Assembly (NCBI GenBank): GCA_018806985.1 | Contig: JADANN010000096.1 | Coordinates: 67,001-131,000, forward strand | Length of the DNA: 64,000 nt | Direction: 5' to 3' | From: Angiostrongylus vasorum | Lineage: Eukaryota; Nematoda; Chromadorea; Rhabditida; Metastrongylidae | Shown: in pieces, positions 1 through 11,529 of the stretch | Numbering within the stretch: the first letter of the stretch is position 1 | Layout: each line of letters begins with the position of its first letter | The notes under the pieces: generated by a model | What the model saw: the letters and a program-made list of their open reading frames with translations, nothing else | Databases searched by the model: none | Told to the model about the DNA's origin: nothing | Made by a program: the position numbers and the translations under genes

Positions 1-99
1 GTATATCACCCGCTGAAGTACGGCAGAACAGTGACTTATTCTGCGGAGTTTTGAGTTTTTATGAATCAGCGGCTGTAATTTCTACTAGTACAAAGCCTA

Positions 100-252
100 T
101 TCATAGTTTCTATAATGCTGAGATATTTGAAAAACTCTGGACGGCAGGTGTCTGCGGTGGGGAACGAACGCGCTATTGTCCTTTCCGGGGAGTAACGCGT
201 TCACCACCGCACCATGCGGGTCCTTCGTTTCGCCTGTCTCTCAACTATTCAT
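100..252 (-). repeat. Family C tRNA-like repeat
   Basis: Family C reads, in sense, GACCCGCATGGTGTGGTGGT, GAACGCGTTAGCGCCCGGAA, CGCGTTCGTTCCCCACCGCA, GACACCTGCGGTCC, TTTTGCAAATATCTCAGCAT. GTTCGTTCCCC resembles a B box, suggesting a tRNA-derived SINE. This copy is antisense and near the window edge. Confidence 0.65.
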
Positions 253-1789
253 AGTGATTTAGAACTTCCATGCTCTCTAAAATTTCAGATGATCATCACG
301 CATCTATTAACCGTCTACGTCTTGGCACCTTTCCTATTCGTTTGTTCAATCACATTGAAGTATATCCCTTCATGTCTTGAAGAGCTTCAGAGGTTTGTTT
401 CTCAGAAACTTACATTTTTGTCGAGATTGTTTGTTGTCTGAGTGCAATAATTATAGCGGATCTCGGGAATTTGCAATCGACTTGATGAATGCCTTCGGCT
501 GACAGTCTGGATCAACTATCTTACCACTGTCTGCTATAACTAATTTTTTTGTGGAACACTTTAGTTCAAATAAAGTGTTCCAAATACAGGAGCGTTGCAT
601 TCGACCACTCAACGTAAATTTTCTCACCAGCAAGCTCTGTCATATTAGTCCGATCAATTAGGCATGTAAAAACCAGCAAAAAGAAGCTTAGATACCAATT
701 AGTGGTTAAGAACAATGCTTTAAACGACTACATCAAATGTTCGCCGTGATGGGCCTTATTAGGTTGAATAAATACGACTCGGATCGAAAATTCTTCGCCA
801 GAAGGTCGGATTCTACTATTCTACCATGATAAAATTCGTAGTCCCTGAACTCACAACTCGTTTGTACTCCCCGAACACTCTAAGACGCCATCTAGGTCGT
901 AACCGCGAGAAGTGTGGCTGGTGAGACGTCTGCCCACACTTTGTCGTTGGATAGCACTGGCCAATCTTGCCAACCGGGGGATGTAGCCGTTGAAGTTCCT
1001 GGCTCATTTGTAAATTTGCTAGACGTCTTTTTCGCCGCAATCACTTTTCCTGATTCAGGATGCTGCCATAGGTAAAAAAAATACATAACTACGAAACATT
1101 TTCTGTATGACTGAGTTGACACGAGGCTGGTATAAAAGCAACGCCGAACTGTGAACCATCGACTCGGATCAACGCGAGAATAGGGCGAAGGCGCCGAAAC
1201 GACAGTATTGTGAATGAATTAATGCTGTAATAACACTCTGGCCTTTGCTCATTAAGAAAACACAGCCTCAGCATTTCGCTTTTGTTGAATCTTTGTTAAA
1301 ATAACTTATGTAATGCCATGATAGCGAAAAGTCTATTAGGCAAAGACCACACGTTTCGAACGCTGTTAGAAAGAAGCAGTTGGAAGTCCGCGCTCATACC
1401 GTAATTTAGAATGATGAGTTTCTTTGCGTCAATAAGACAAAATGATTAGATTCTCCACATGTGTGCTGAAATTGAACTTATAAGTGGTCGAAAATGATTA
1501 GTTGTCCAGACCTGAAACGAGAATTTTTCATTGTAGAATAACCTTCGTATCTTCAGATCCCGTGATAATGGCATCTGCCCAACAAAATCGAATTTCTCAA
1601 AAATTTTTTCGAAATTTTGATTCTTGAGTATTTACCTTCATGGTGATAGCACAATGCCTCATCTATGTGGTTGTTAAGTTTTCAATTTCTAACATAACAC
1701 AGCTTCAGGAAAAAATACTTATCGTGTAGATGTGGTCACTGACCGTTATCAGAAAACTTTAATTACAAAGCAAGCGTTGAGAGAAAGGC
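253..1789. other. No gene supported
   Basis: AT-rich with short overlapping frames on both strands, none with domains or splice structure I can support. Confidence 0.6.
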
Positions 1790-1922
1790 AAGCAAAGGGC
1801 CTCGGATGGTGCAGATAGCACGAGAGCTCCCTACAAGAGTAGTCGCAGGTTCGTAGCCCGCCTGAGGTCCTGAGCTTTGCCTCATACCTCACCATCCCTG
1901 TGGTTGCATTTCTCATAATACT
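1790..1922 (+). repeat. Diverged family C-like / tRNA-like repeat
   Basis: Contains GTCGCAGGTTCGTAGCCCGC, a B-box-like stretch, and a family-C-like end (CCCTGTGGTTGCATTTCTCA). Confidence 0.4.
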
Positions 1923-2254
1923 CCACCATGGCGAAAAAAAATAGGGAGAAAATAAGAGCTATAATATAAGAATTCGTGCTAAAAAATACCGCTACTTAAT
2001 AAATATAACGGTGAGTTCCAACCAGGAGCTGAGAATTTGCTGATGTCCGATCAAATTAAAACTTAGTTTCAATTTTTGTTCGCTTAAGGAAGCACTGATT
2101 TGTGCGTAATATTCTCCGAACCGTACAATTTTGACAACTATGGTAGTAAACAAATTGTATGCTATCCATTCTAGTTTAAGAAATATTTATTATAAGTACA
2201 AAGTTAATTCTTCATTTGCTGCCTATCACAATGTTTCGCGGCATGATACTACGT

Positions 2255-2400
2255 GAATTACAACCGTAATAGTGCTGAGATATTTGCAAAACTCTGGACC
2301 GCAGGTATCTGCGGTGGAGACCAAACGCGTTATTACAGTTTCCAGAAACTAAATCGTTCACCACCACACTATACGTGTCTTTCGTTTCGCCTTTCTCTCA
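2255..2400 (-). repeat. Family C repeat
   Basis: Antisense (GCTGAGATATTTGCAAAACT ... TCTTTCGTTTCGCCTTTCTC). It adjoins family B at 2447. Confidence 0.65.
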
Positions 2401-2446
2401 GCTAATTTTCTATCTACCAGTTCCTTGGCATTAAATAGGCAGTAGC

Positions 2447-2834
2447 TCCCAACGGTTTACCCCCTCATCGTGGCTGCGAAGTGTTCCTGGGAGTCGGGCT
2501 GCGATGTACGGCGGGTGATTCATACCCCTGGCAGGGTCTTCCAAGCTCAGAAGGAATCCGGTTTCCATCAGCAAGCCTAGCCAAGAGCAAACCAAAACCA
2601 CGGTCTACCACCGTTCTGGTGTCAAACTAGTCGTGTGGTGCAAATCTCGCTCTAATCCACAAGGGCTGCTACTGCTTATGAGGGTGAAGACTTGGAGCAG
2701 ACTTTGGTCAGGTTGATCGGGATTCCAGGGAGCCACAGTGACTTAACCAGCAAATATCCGAAAAAAATGGAGATTATGCTGGGGCCAGAACAACCAGCGA
2801 GGACGAGCCGTTCAAGTATCAAGTACGTAAGTAA
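2447..2834 (+). repeat. Family B interspersed repeat (~390 bp)
   Basis: Family B reads, in sense, CCCAACGGTTTACCGCCTCA ... GGGTGTCGGGCTGCGATGTA ... GGCACCAAACTAGTCGCATG ... AACCAGTGAGGACGGGCCAT, and ends in a CAAGTAAGTAAGTAA-like tail. The simple-repeat 3' tail suggests a SINE or truncated non-LTR element. This is a complete copy. Confidence 0.75.
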
Positions 2835-2865
2835 ATGGGCAGTAAATAGAAAGTCGACGTTGTGA

Positions 2866-3112
2866 TTTCAACTGTAGTCTCACCTTAACTGGGTTCAATG
2901 CCGATTTAGGCTTCCCCCAGATCAATCCCGTTGACGGATGATTGCTGGTGGCACTAGTGGATAGAAAACTGGCTGAAAAGCAAGCGGAACGAAGAATCCG
3001 CATGGTGTGGTGATGAACTCGTTAACTCCCGGAAATGATAGCGCCTTCGTTCGCCGCCGTATACACTTGCTTCCTGAGTTTTGCATAGATCTCAGCTTCA
3101 TTATTACAAGTA
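2866..3112 (+). repeat. Family C repeat, long form
   Basis: Sense, with the longer 5' part (CTTAACTGGGTTCAATGCCG) then ATCCGCATGGTGTGGTGATG and GAGTTTTGCATAGATCTCAG. Confidence 0.65.
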
Positions 3113-3993
3113 TAGTTGAAATGGTTTGCCACGTCGTTATGACTGACTGGGTGGCGGTGTTCCAGTGGATACGACTGTGATGTGCATAGAGGCGTTTATC
3201 CCTTTTCTCCACTTTTCCATTTATACATTTTCCTAACTTCTTGATGAAGTTTCAAACCACTTACTCAGAATACTTATTAGACCTTACTCCTTCATAGAGC
3301 TTCTACAATTAGTAGAATTGCCATAGTCTGCAGAGAATTGACTCTTACTGCATAAAACTTTTGATGCTCACATATGATAAACTATCTTCGGGCAAAATTT
3401 AAAATACCTGCAAATACATCACTAAAATAGAATTGTAGTCATTACTAACAATTCCTTCTCAGCTACAATTCCACAATCCTGCAATTACAAAGGATACAAT
3501 TCAAAGTAGGATTTAAATTTTTTACCATAATAATCCTTCTTGATTCATCAACATCAAAATGATTTCAAAAAATGTTTTTCACATTAATGCGCCTGGTTTG
3601 GAGCATATCTTGTGGCGAAAATCACCATATTTTGTCAACTTCATTTAACAGCCAACCAACACACACTCCAGATGTTAAGTTTTGCTTGTCGTGGAAGAAC
3701 AGATGTGTACACCAAATCTATGGTTAGAACCAGATAAGCAAAACATTACACAGTAATGCATTTTGTTTTGCTGGCTACACATTCTTAAAGAAGTTGATGT
3801 TGAAATGTTCAGTAACCGCCCTAGCGGCAAGCATCGGAAGCAGTTGTATATAGGGTTTCTCGTCTAAGATTTCACATTTTGGGACTCTTCGTCTTTGAAC
3901 TCTTCTTGACTGGTGGCCCATCGTTGAACATCTCTGTGCTTTGCCTTTCTATGAGATGGTCTCAGGTACAATATTTGGCTAATTTGCTTTTCA

Positions 3994-4240
3994 CGAGCGC
4001 GTGTCGCAGATGGGAATGATCCTTGCACTCGGGCTCACCAAGCCTTCTATCCCTCCGAGATAGGCAAAAATGGTACCATACTTATCTGGGAGGATAGAAG
4101 CATTGGATCGACTCATCAGCAAGCTACCGCGAGTCATTGCAAAGGCCATATATGCATTCAACCGCACTGCCTTCAACAATGCTTAATATAGTCGAATGCA
4201 TGGCTCATCCCTCAGGTAGTGATCAACGCCGACAGCTTTA
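3994..4240 (+). mobile_element. Family A tRNA-derived SINE
   Basis: Family A copies read, in sense, from a tRNA-like head with an A box (TAGCGCAGTGGTCGGAGGC) and B box (GGGATCGATCCC). A unique body follows (CACCAAGCCTTCCATCCCTC, CCAGACTTGTCTGGGAGGAT), and the end is TGATCAACGCCGAGAGCTTT. Full length is about 270 bp. This copy is diverged in the head but complete at the 3' end. Confidence 0.75.
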
Positions 4241-6884
4241 AATTTTTTTAGCTTTTTTTTTCTACATTGCTTAATTTTTTCATTGCTTACTACTCGTTTT
4301 TTTGATGGAGTGATTCCCACTTTTTAGTTGTACGTCTGCTTTTTGCAAATTTTAGGAAACTGAACCGTTGGTTTGTATGCCTTTCCAGGGATTTCTTTGA
4401 AATGGTGATGAAATATGCTACTAAGCTGGTGGGTGTTCCCGTATGCCGAATATTACGAATTACAACTAAAACCGTCCGTGTTTAGGTTTACTAGGTCCAC
4501 TTTCCTATATTCTGTGTAGAGCGTCTATAGAGATACTAGTCGCGTAGGAGGAGGTTACCAAATCTTCGACGGATGGTTTCCTGTCATTACATGAGCATGA
4601 CAAGAGTACTCTTGCTGCTGCCATGTTAATTGGCCCTCTAAATATGCTTTCAAAGTGAGTTCATATGTTTCATTGTATCCTTCCCTCTCTATTCTCTTTT
4701 AATTCAGCGTCACTAGTTTCAAAAAATCTACATCTAGACAAAAAAGTGTCCCTTATCGATAAACCAATGCAGGAAAGTTTTTTTCGTCGGTCACTAAAAA
4801 AACGAAAGAAATGCAGTGATATATGCTTTTCTATGGCTGTCCAGAAATAATTTTTTGTGATAACATTGGACGGAACTGGTTTTGCTTCCTATGATTTCTA
4901 CAATTTCTTGTATAAGTATGACGATGATACATTACTTTGAATATGTTGCGACGAGTTACGCTGTTCTATAATGACGCTGAGTATAAAGGCTTGTTAGGAG
5001 ACGCTGACGCCTATACTGCAAACGACTTTTCCATCAAGGATAATCCTGCACTGGACTTAGGACGCATTTAGTCCCATAGATGTCGACTATGTAAATTTTC
5101 ACGGGAATTCACTGTTTGGACAAGTGACATCTACTTCAGTCTTCTTTGTTACCTTTTTTCAATGTCTTTTTTCATGACATTCAAGCAGTCTGTGATTATC
5201 GGCTTGGATGGATAGACGACTCCGATTCATCACGAAATAAACGACGAGAACAACGGGTTGCTAAGAACCTTTCTGCTTAACCCTAATCTTTTTTATGTTT
5301 AGGGCCTAAACAGCTTCTCAATACTAAGCACATCTCTTACACTTTGCTCTTTTTTTCATTTTTTTTGTTTCGTTTTGCGTCCAAGAATGGCTATTCCTTC
5401 TGCCTTTTTATTCTAGTAAACCTATAGTTCGAGCTCTTCAACACACCACTGCGGTTGCTTTACGTTTTGGTAGACATTTCTCATGACTTGCATTTATTCG
5501 CCTTCACTCGTGCTAACCAACTTGTTACTCTAGCAATCTACCCTGCTCCGCATAAGTTGTATAAGCGGCTCGCTGCAAGGTCACGAAGAGTACCTTACAC
5601 TTCTGAACGTCTCACGCTCTAATGACCTCAAAGACTTGTGTTTCCGCTGAAAGTACGCTCACTGTTACCAGTGTTAATACATGGACCACGTGAATCCTGT
5701 TGTTTACTTCTCATTGACCTATTATGCTTTAGAGATTAGGCTTGTACGAAAATAAAGATCGATTTGGACGGAAACGATGTATGTCGAAACATGCATAACC
5801 TACCAATTAATGTATGGACCATTATGAGTTGGACATTTTTTTTCAAACGAGGTTCAAGTTTAGTTGCTGAAGGAGTGTAGAATTATGCGATTGCGCAAGT
5901 GATGGGTTCTTGGAAGAGATTTTTTTAACAGCTATTCGGCTATTGGAGATCTCCCTAAGCGGGTGTGTAGCTGCTGGAAAAAACTAATGCTTGATTGTCG
6001 AGAACGTTCGGTAACCATTATGGATGGAACAAGATTTCACACACTAATTCACTCAGCTTTTGAGTCAAATGTAAAACTCTTAGTTAAGTGCTGTTGCGTA
6101 AGACGATTGGACTTTTTCTGCTGAGCAGCGCTAGGATATATACGCTGCAGTTCTTGATGTATTTTATCAATCAAGAAACAAGAACTACATAGAAGCTTCA
6201 CTTTGGCAAAACTAGTGCGCTGGATCTTTCAGTCAGTTGGAGCAAGTTCTAATCACTCAGTGCGATCGAGAAATGCGCCGTTTTTATGGTGCGAAACAAG
6301 GACACCGCAGACACTTGAAAATGACACTGTCTTTGCTCCTCGTTTAATTCGTACTGCATCAAATTATCCATTTTTTTTTGTCAAATGTTTTGCAACTAAT
6401 GAGCAATGTTGTTGAATCGAAGATGGGAGTTTTTCTTCACTAATTTTCGCTTTCATTTCAGATGCCCATTCTCAACCGCCGATGGGCGTGTACAACCTTC
6501 AACACCGTCAAAACTCTTATCTCCAGTAGCAGAGTTCTCGAACAATCTGCGTAGTGTACGGTCTGAAAAGCGCTTTCCTGAGACATAGTTTGATGGAATT
6601 TCAAACATTTCTGGGAGTATGTCGATGTTTCAACACAGGCGTGACTTTTTACATGATTTGCTCATTCTTGAGAACGTCATTTTAACCAACATAAATCATC
6701 ATAAATCAAGTGTAATAACAAAATCTTAGCATCTCATCAATTCCTGAGGCATGCGTCACGTATTCACCTTCACTGAGCTTCTTAGAGGTAGCTAAATGCA
6801 AATCTGGCTTATACAAACACCTATGATTTCCTACCGACGTACTAAGTTAGCATTTTTTACCCTCGAATAGTATGGTACAAATCG
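4241..6884. other. No gene supported
   Basis: Unique-looking AT-rich sequence. The longest plausible plus-strand stretch is 5902-6125 (AIGDLPKRVCSCWKKLMLDC), 73 codons without a recognised family. Confidence 0.5.
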
Positions 6885-6995
6885 GCTGATCCTGTAGGAA
6901 TGGAAGGCTTGACAAAGCCTTAGTGTGGGATCGAGATAGGGATCGATCTCGTAGAAATTGCCAGGCAGCTCTAACCACTGCGCTACACGCGCCTT
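6885..6995 (-). mobile_element. Family A SINE, head fragment
   Basis: Antisense copy of the tRNA-like head, ending CACTGCGCTACACGCGCC at 6978-6995, with the box B region near 6935-6960. The body is missing. Confidence 0.6.
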
Positions 6996-7547
6996 CAAGT
7001 CAAACGAGACAGAATGATGATGTGGATGGATATAGTGACATGTACAACGAGTGGTATTTGTGAAATTTATGGCGATGAAACCCTGCATTACCTCTGCACC
7101 CATGACACAAATACTTGAGAATCATCGAAGGACGTGTGCACGTGATCACCTGTATAAAAGATTTAAATGAATCCAGCCCATCAATACTTCGACATGGAGA
7201 AGTCCATGGTCACACTGGTCTCGCGTCCATCACTAGAGGAAAAAACTACGTGGTCCGGAATAGGGACCTCACAAATGAAGGAGTTCTGTGGGCTACTAAT
7301 TCGACTATTGAAAATTAGGTAAACTTTTTAATAATCGCAATGGTACCTCCATAAAGCGAAATGTTACTTGTATAATTCAAACCAGAACATATGTGACACT
7401 TGCTTGTATTCGCACTGTTGTCACCAGCAATCACTCATTCAGTGAATATGCTTTTCAATAAAGCTGCTTGACAGAGGGACTATTGTAGTATATACAGCAG
7501 TTAGACTTATAGAGATAGAATGATTAGAAGAAGGATAAAGCCTTCTG

Positions 7548-7732
7548 TGCTGATGAATCCCGTAGGGTTGCACCATGCATTCAACTTCACTAAGCATCAT
7601 TTTGAGGAGATTGAATGCATATGTGGCCTTTACAAAGACTCGCTGTGGTCTAGAGCTGTATCGAGCCAGTGCTGCTTCCTTCCCAGACAAGTGTGTTACA
7701 GGGGGGCCTTCGACCACTGCTCCACATGCGCC
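7548..7732 (-). mobile_element. Family A SINE, partial
   Basis: Antisense copy with the 3' part and body (CATTCAACTTCACTAAGCATC, GTATCGAGCCAGTGCTGC) joined by a deletion to the head (CGACCACTGCTCCACATGCG). The internal B-box region is lost. Confidence 0.7.
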
Positions 7733-8020
7733 CAACGTTCACACTTATTACATGACGAAATCCTCGATATCAGCTCGTCAAGGTGCTTTAACAAGTGCTA
7801 TTAATCGCAGCATTATAATTTAAACGATAGTGAAGGTGTTATGAAGTGTCAAGCATAGTTTCGCACAATGAGGTTACCGAATGCCGAATTAAAAATGACC
7901 CTAACGTAACCTCTGAAACAGCTTTTTCTCTTTTCTTCGAATTTTCTCGCATTACATCGTCTTCAAGTGATCAAATATCTTTTTTATTAATACATCTATA
8001 TTATAATAGCCTTAAGCATT

Positions 8021-8550
8021 GTGATCCAATCTGACAATAGAACTAATAATCACGAAAATCACTCTCTAGAAACTTGGTGGCTGCGTAAGCAGGATGAGAG
8101 AGCACTCAGCGTTATCGAATACGCTGTCGAAAGGACGATGCTAGCAGTATCCCGTGTTACGCAAGTAAGGGGAAAGGTTCTAAAGCTCCGACATACGTTA
8201 AAGATCAAAAGTCAAAGGTGCCGTTTTGTACGCCAAACAATCGAAGATAAGGTCGGCCGGACACGCAATGCGTTTGAACCACAACCGATGGACGACAGCC
8301 GTTAGTGACTGAAATCCTGCGCAAGCGTACTGCAGGAAGATCACCGACCCGATGGTCAGAGTTCTTCACGAAATGCCCAGAAGAAAGATATGATGGTCAA
8401 CCAGTCTCTCTACCAAGCAGAGCCCACTGGGCTACTCTTGGACGCGACAGGAAAAATGGAAAATTTATTGCCGTCCGTTCGAGTCACTCGACGACCAAGG
8501 AGGCTACAGGTGATACAGGTGAACACCTATACTCCTATAACTCCTAAATA
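8021..8550 (+). mobile_element. RTE C-terminal fragment
   Basis: Plus-strand tail of an RTE polyprotein: LETWWLRKQDERALSVIEYA at 8060, VERTMLAVSRVTQVRGKVL, then RKRTAGRSPTRWSEFFTKCP at 8310. Matches the tails of the 29.2, 30.1 and 57.1 kb copies. The frame changes at 8305. Confidence 0.8.
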
Positions 8551-8764
8551 TGACTATACTATGACTCCTACAAAGGTCATGTGCTGAGTTTGTTGACTAT
8601 GTGGACGCAGAAATCTTTCAACACTGTAGCTATATCGTCAGTCATGTTGATTTACTGAGTTAGACATAGCTAACCGAAGATTTCCATTCATATGTGGTCG
8701 CTTTTCAATGTTTGCATGATGTTCTGGATGGTGGGAATAAACAATTTTCGCTAGTGTTATCACG

Positions 8765-9330
8765 TAGCCTATCCCCCTCTTTTAAGTCGATGTTTATATC
8801 GTTCTAGAATGATGATATTTTGGTTGCGAAATGGTTATATAGCTCATGAAGAATCTTTATATACCGAGTATGGACACCCTGGCCATACACGACTTTTACG
8901 ATTGCTTCCGGTAAAACTGAGTAAAAGCATCCATTAAATCGACGAATGTGAGATAGAGCGGTCTGTTGTACTATTGCAATGTTTCACTGAGCATTAGAAT
9001 CGTGTTTACCTTGCTCAAACTGCTGTGTTTCGTCTATTGTGATACCAGTCCTCTTTAGGATGACTCGACTGAAGAGTTTATAGGGGCAGACAACCAGCAG
9101 ACTGGGAGATAATGGCTGATAGAAGATAGCTCTTTTGCTAACAATAAAACGATCTTGCTCTTCTTAAACCGAATAGGAACATTACATCCTACCAGAAAGG
9201 ATATGATGAGCCGAGTCAGAGCATTCACAAAGACAAAGAGTCCTTCAGGTGTTCAGGTCTCATCCTATCTAGATCAGGTGTTTTTTTAAAGATTCTGTGG
9301 CGTGTTACGAAGTATGTAAACAGGCAGTTC
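8765..9330 (-). mobile_element. RTE reverse transcriptase fragment, antisense
   Basis: Nucleotide similarity to the minus-strand copies at 30.6-31.2 and 57.6-58.2 kb, for example the stretch encoding the TCATGAAGAATCTT and TCGATGAATGTGAGATAGAGCGG-like segments. Diverged, with no long frame. It lies tail to tail with the plus-strand piece at 8021-8550. Confidence 0.65.
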
Positions 9331-10530
9331 ACTTTCAGGCCTAGTGAGAATATGTAAAAATAGATGTGAGCATTCTCACATAGTTGAAATTCTTGGCATA
9401 GAATATTAGCTTTTTAATTCTTGTACAATCTTATGACGGATAGTAATAAACCAGTCCTTCATTCTGGCTACATTAACAACTAGACCAGTTATTATCAATA
9501 CTGTCACTACTTTTGTCGCCAAATATGTTGTTACTACCCGAAACTGAAATGTGCTGAAAACATTAAATAGTCAGATTACATTTCAGACATCATTTAGCAT
9601 ATCAGCCTTGGAGGAAATGTCGGTGTTACATGCAAAACCATCAACGAGTAGTCATTCTTCAAAGGCGATGACCTGGAGAGCAAAAAATCGTCATTGAAAG
9701 AAGTTAGACTGAAGCTGCAGTCGAAATGGCAGTGCATTACTTTTTTATCTAGTCAGGAATGGCCAAAGACGTCCATCTCGTATGCAACAAATTGCAACTT
9801 TCAGTGCACGCTGTTTCCACTCGATTAAATTCTTCGCGCAACGCGTTCGGAAGGGAGCGGGTACAACCTTTGGGAATGGCCAATTACTAATCGCTACAGG
9901 CGGCCGAGGACAAAAGCGCCAATGGGAGATCTCGTTGGAAGCAATCTCATCTATACGCCTAATTAATAACCCTGGATACATCCCGGACTATAACGTTTCG
10001 CTGTAACTCTTTGACTCATATGGAGATGCATTTGTAGTTGTCTTCAGTGATGGTCAACATTTTTTGCGGATATAACCTGTTTACTGATTGCTCAACGTTC
10101 CATTTTGTAATGGACCGTGTAATGCCAGATTATCTATTGACGTGGCCCATGTCTGTGGTCGCCATAAATTCCAGGTCACGTTTTTTCCGTTGTTGCTTTG
10201 AATCTCATGGGTTCACCTATCCTAAATATAAGTATTCATCTAGTTCATGAATTCGCTCTTAGCACACACAACTCTCAATTGCGGAACTCGACTTCTTCCA
10301 GGCATGTCCTTCCTTATCTGTCTGCCTGCATTCCAGCTGCGCTATTACAATTTCTATGATAGAATTTTTATCAACGCTTCATGCTTCTTATTTTTTCCCT
10401 ATTCGCATCTATGGTTACGACAATAATGATTAAGTAGGTGTAGTAACGTCATTTCGTTGTTGGCAGCATTAAGGGTGGTCAGTAAATTATAAGTATGGCT
10501 TCTTCTTCATATTCAGTTTTATTTACAGTA
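9331..10530. other. No gene supported; possible dispersed repeat at 9690-10005
   Basis: GACTGAAGCTGCAGTCGAAA at about 9710 matches the long-form edge of family C (near 20740). The following GC-richer part to 10005 is open on both strands without a recognised product. Confidence 0.4.
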
Positions 10531-10599
10531 ATGGCCCGTACGAAAAAGACCGCACGTAAATTGACCAGAGGAAAAACTACCCGCAAGCAGCTCGCCTAG
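10531..10599 (+). pseudogene. Histone H3 N-terminal tail remnant
   Basis: ATG at 10531 encodes MARTKKTARKLTRGKTTRKQ followed by LA and TAG at 10597-10599. Canonical H3 begins [22 protein letters not shown], so 17 of 22 residues match and the register is exact. Differences are Q5K, S10L, G12R, A15T and P16T. Nothing after the stop resembles the histone fold. The ATG is preceded by a TTTACAG acceptor-like sequence. A truncated, decayed H3 copy is the simplest reading. Confidence 0.7.
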
Positions 10600-10814
10600 G
10601 TGGGAGTAAACAGGCGAAAACCTTTGGTTTCTAGAAATAGCACAACGCTTTAGTTAAATGGTAGCTTTCAAGAGCAAAGGGTTAATGATTTGGAGAATGT
10701 GAAGATGCCATCATTTGTTCGCATTATAAATGGCAAAAACCTAAACTGGCTGGAAATTCTGCGGATTGCAATCTTGAGCTTTTGGTTGCCTGCTGACTGT
10801 GTAGATAAGTGACG

Positions 10815-11048
10815 ATGTCGATGAATCCGGAAAAAATCGCCTTCCTCAGAGCCGTGATGTTAAGTGTGAGTCTCATTCTCGCCGAAACGTCAGCCGTCGA
10901 CCAACAAGAACAACAGCAACAACAACAACGACAACGACAACGAAGTCCTATACCAACCTCGCATCAGCTAAAGAAAATCAGTTTAGAAGATCATATAAAT
11001 AATTATATCAACTATCTGTGCTGGGGTTTACAGAAAGTCGGTCTTTAG
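10815..11048 (+). CDS. Hypothetical small protein with signal-peptide-like start and Gln/Arg-rich run
   Basis: A 77-codon frame from ATG 10815 to TAG. The first 29 residues have a basic region (MNPEKIAFLRAV) then a hydrophobic core (MLSVSLILAETSA), as in a secretory signal. An uninterrupted Q-rich stretch follows (QQEQQQQQQRQRQRSP), then a C-terminal helix-like part (LEDHINNYINYLCWGLQ). It could be a small secreted protein, a first exon or chance. No family recognised and no neighbour gene supports it. Confidence 0.25.
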   Translation: MSMNPEKIAFLRAVMLSVSLILAETSAVDQQEQQQQQQRQRQRSPIPTSHQLKKISLEDHINNYINYLCWGLQKVGL

Positions 11049-11529
11049 AAAAACGAAATAAACGAACTTAAAAAGGAAGATGCTGCTCCTAAAGGAAGCC
11101 ATTCTTCGAAAAGGTTAAAAAACACCAAGTTTTTTTTTCACAGGCTCCCAGCAGCAAGTGAGCTTCATGAAATGTTGTCATTATTTGAAACCTCTAGTGG
11201 TTTATAAACCTAACTCATATTTCCGGGTTCAATTTTATGAATGCCGATGAAATACCGTTTTTAAGGAGATCTCTGCAATAAGGATCAGCATTTACTGTGT
11301 TTGATCCCAGAAAATTCCAGAATATTGTGGAATAACGTGGAAAAAAAGCAACATTTGAAAAAACGTCTGCAACCTTAGATTGATACCGCAAACGGTCTTC
11401 TATAAACGGGTAACCTTCCCGACTCCTTAAGCAAAGCAGTCTTCGACTTATTATCCTGTAACGCCATAACGAAATAAACCACGTCACAGTAAATTGAATA
11501 TTTTTCCTAACTTATGTACTCTTTATTCT

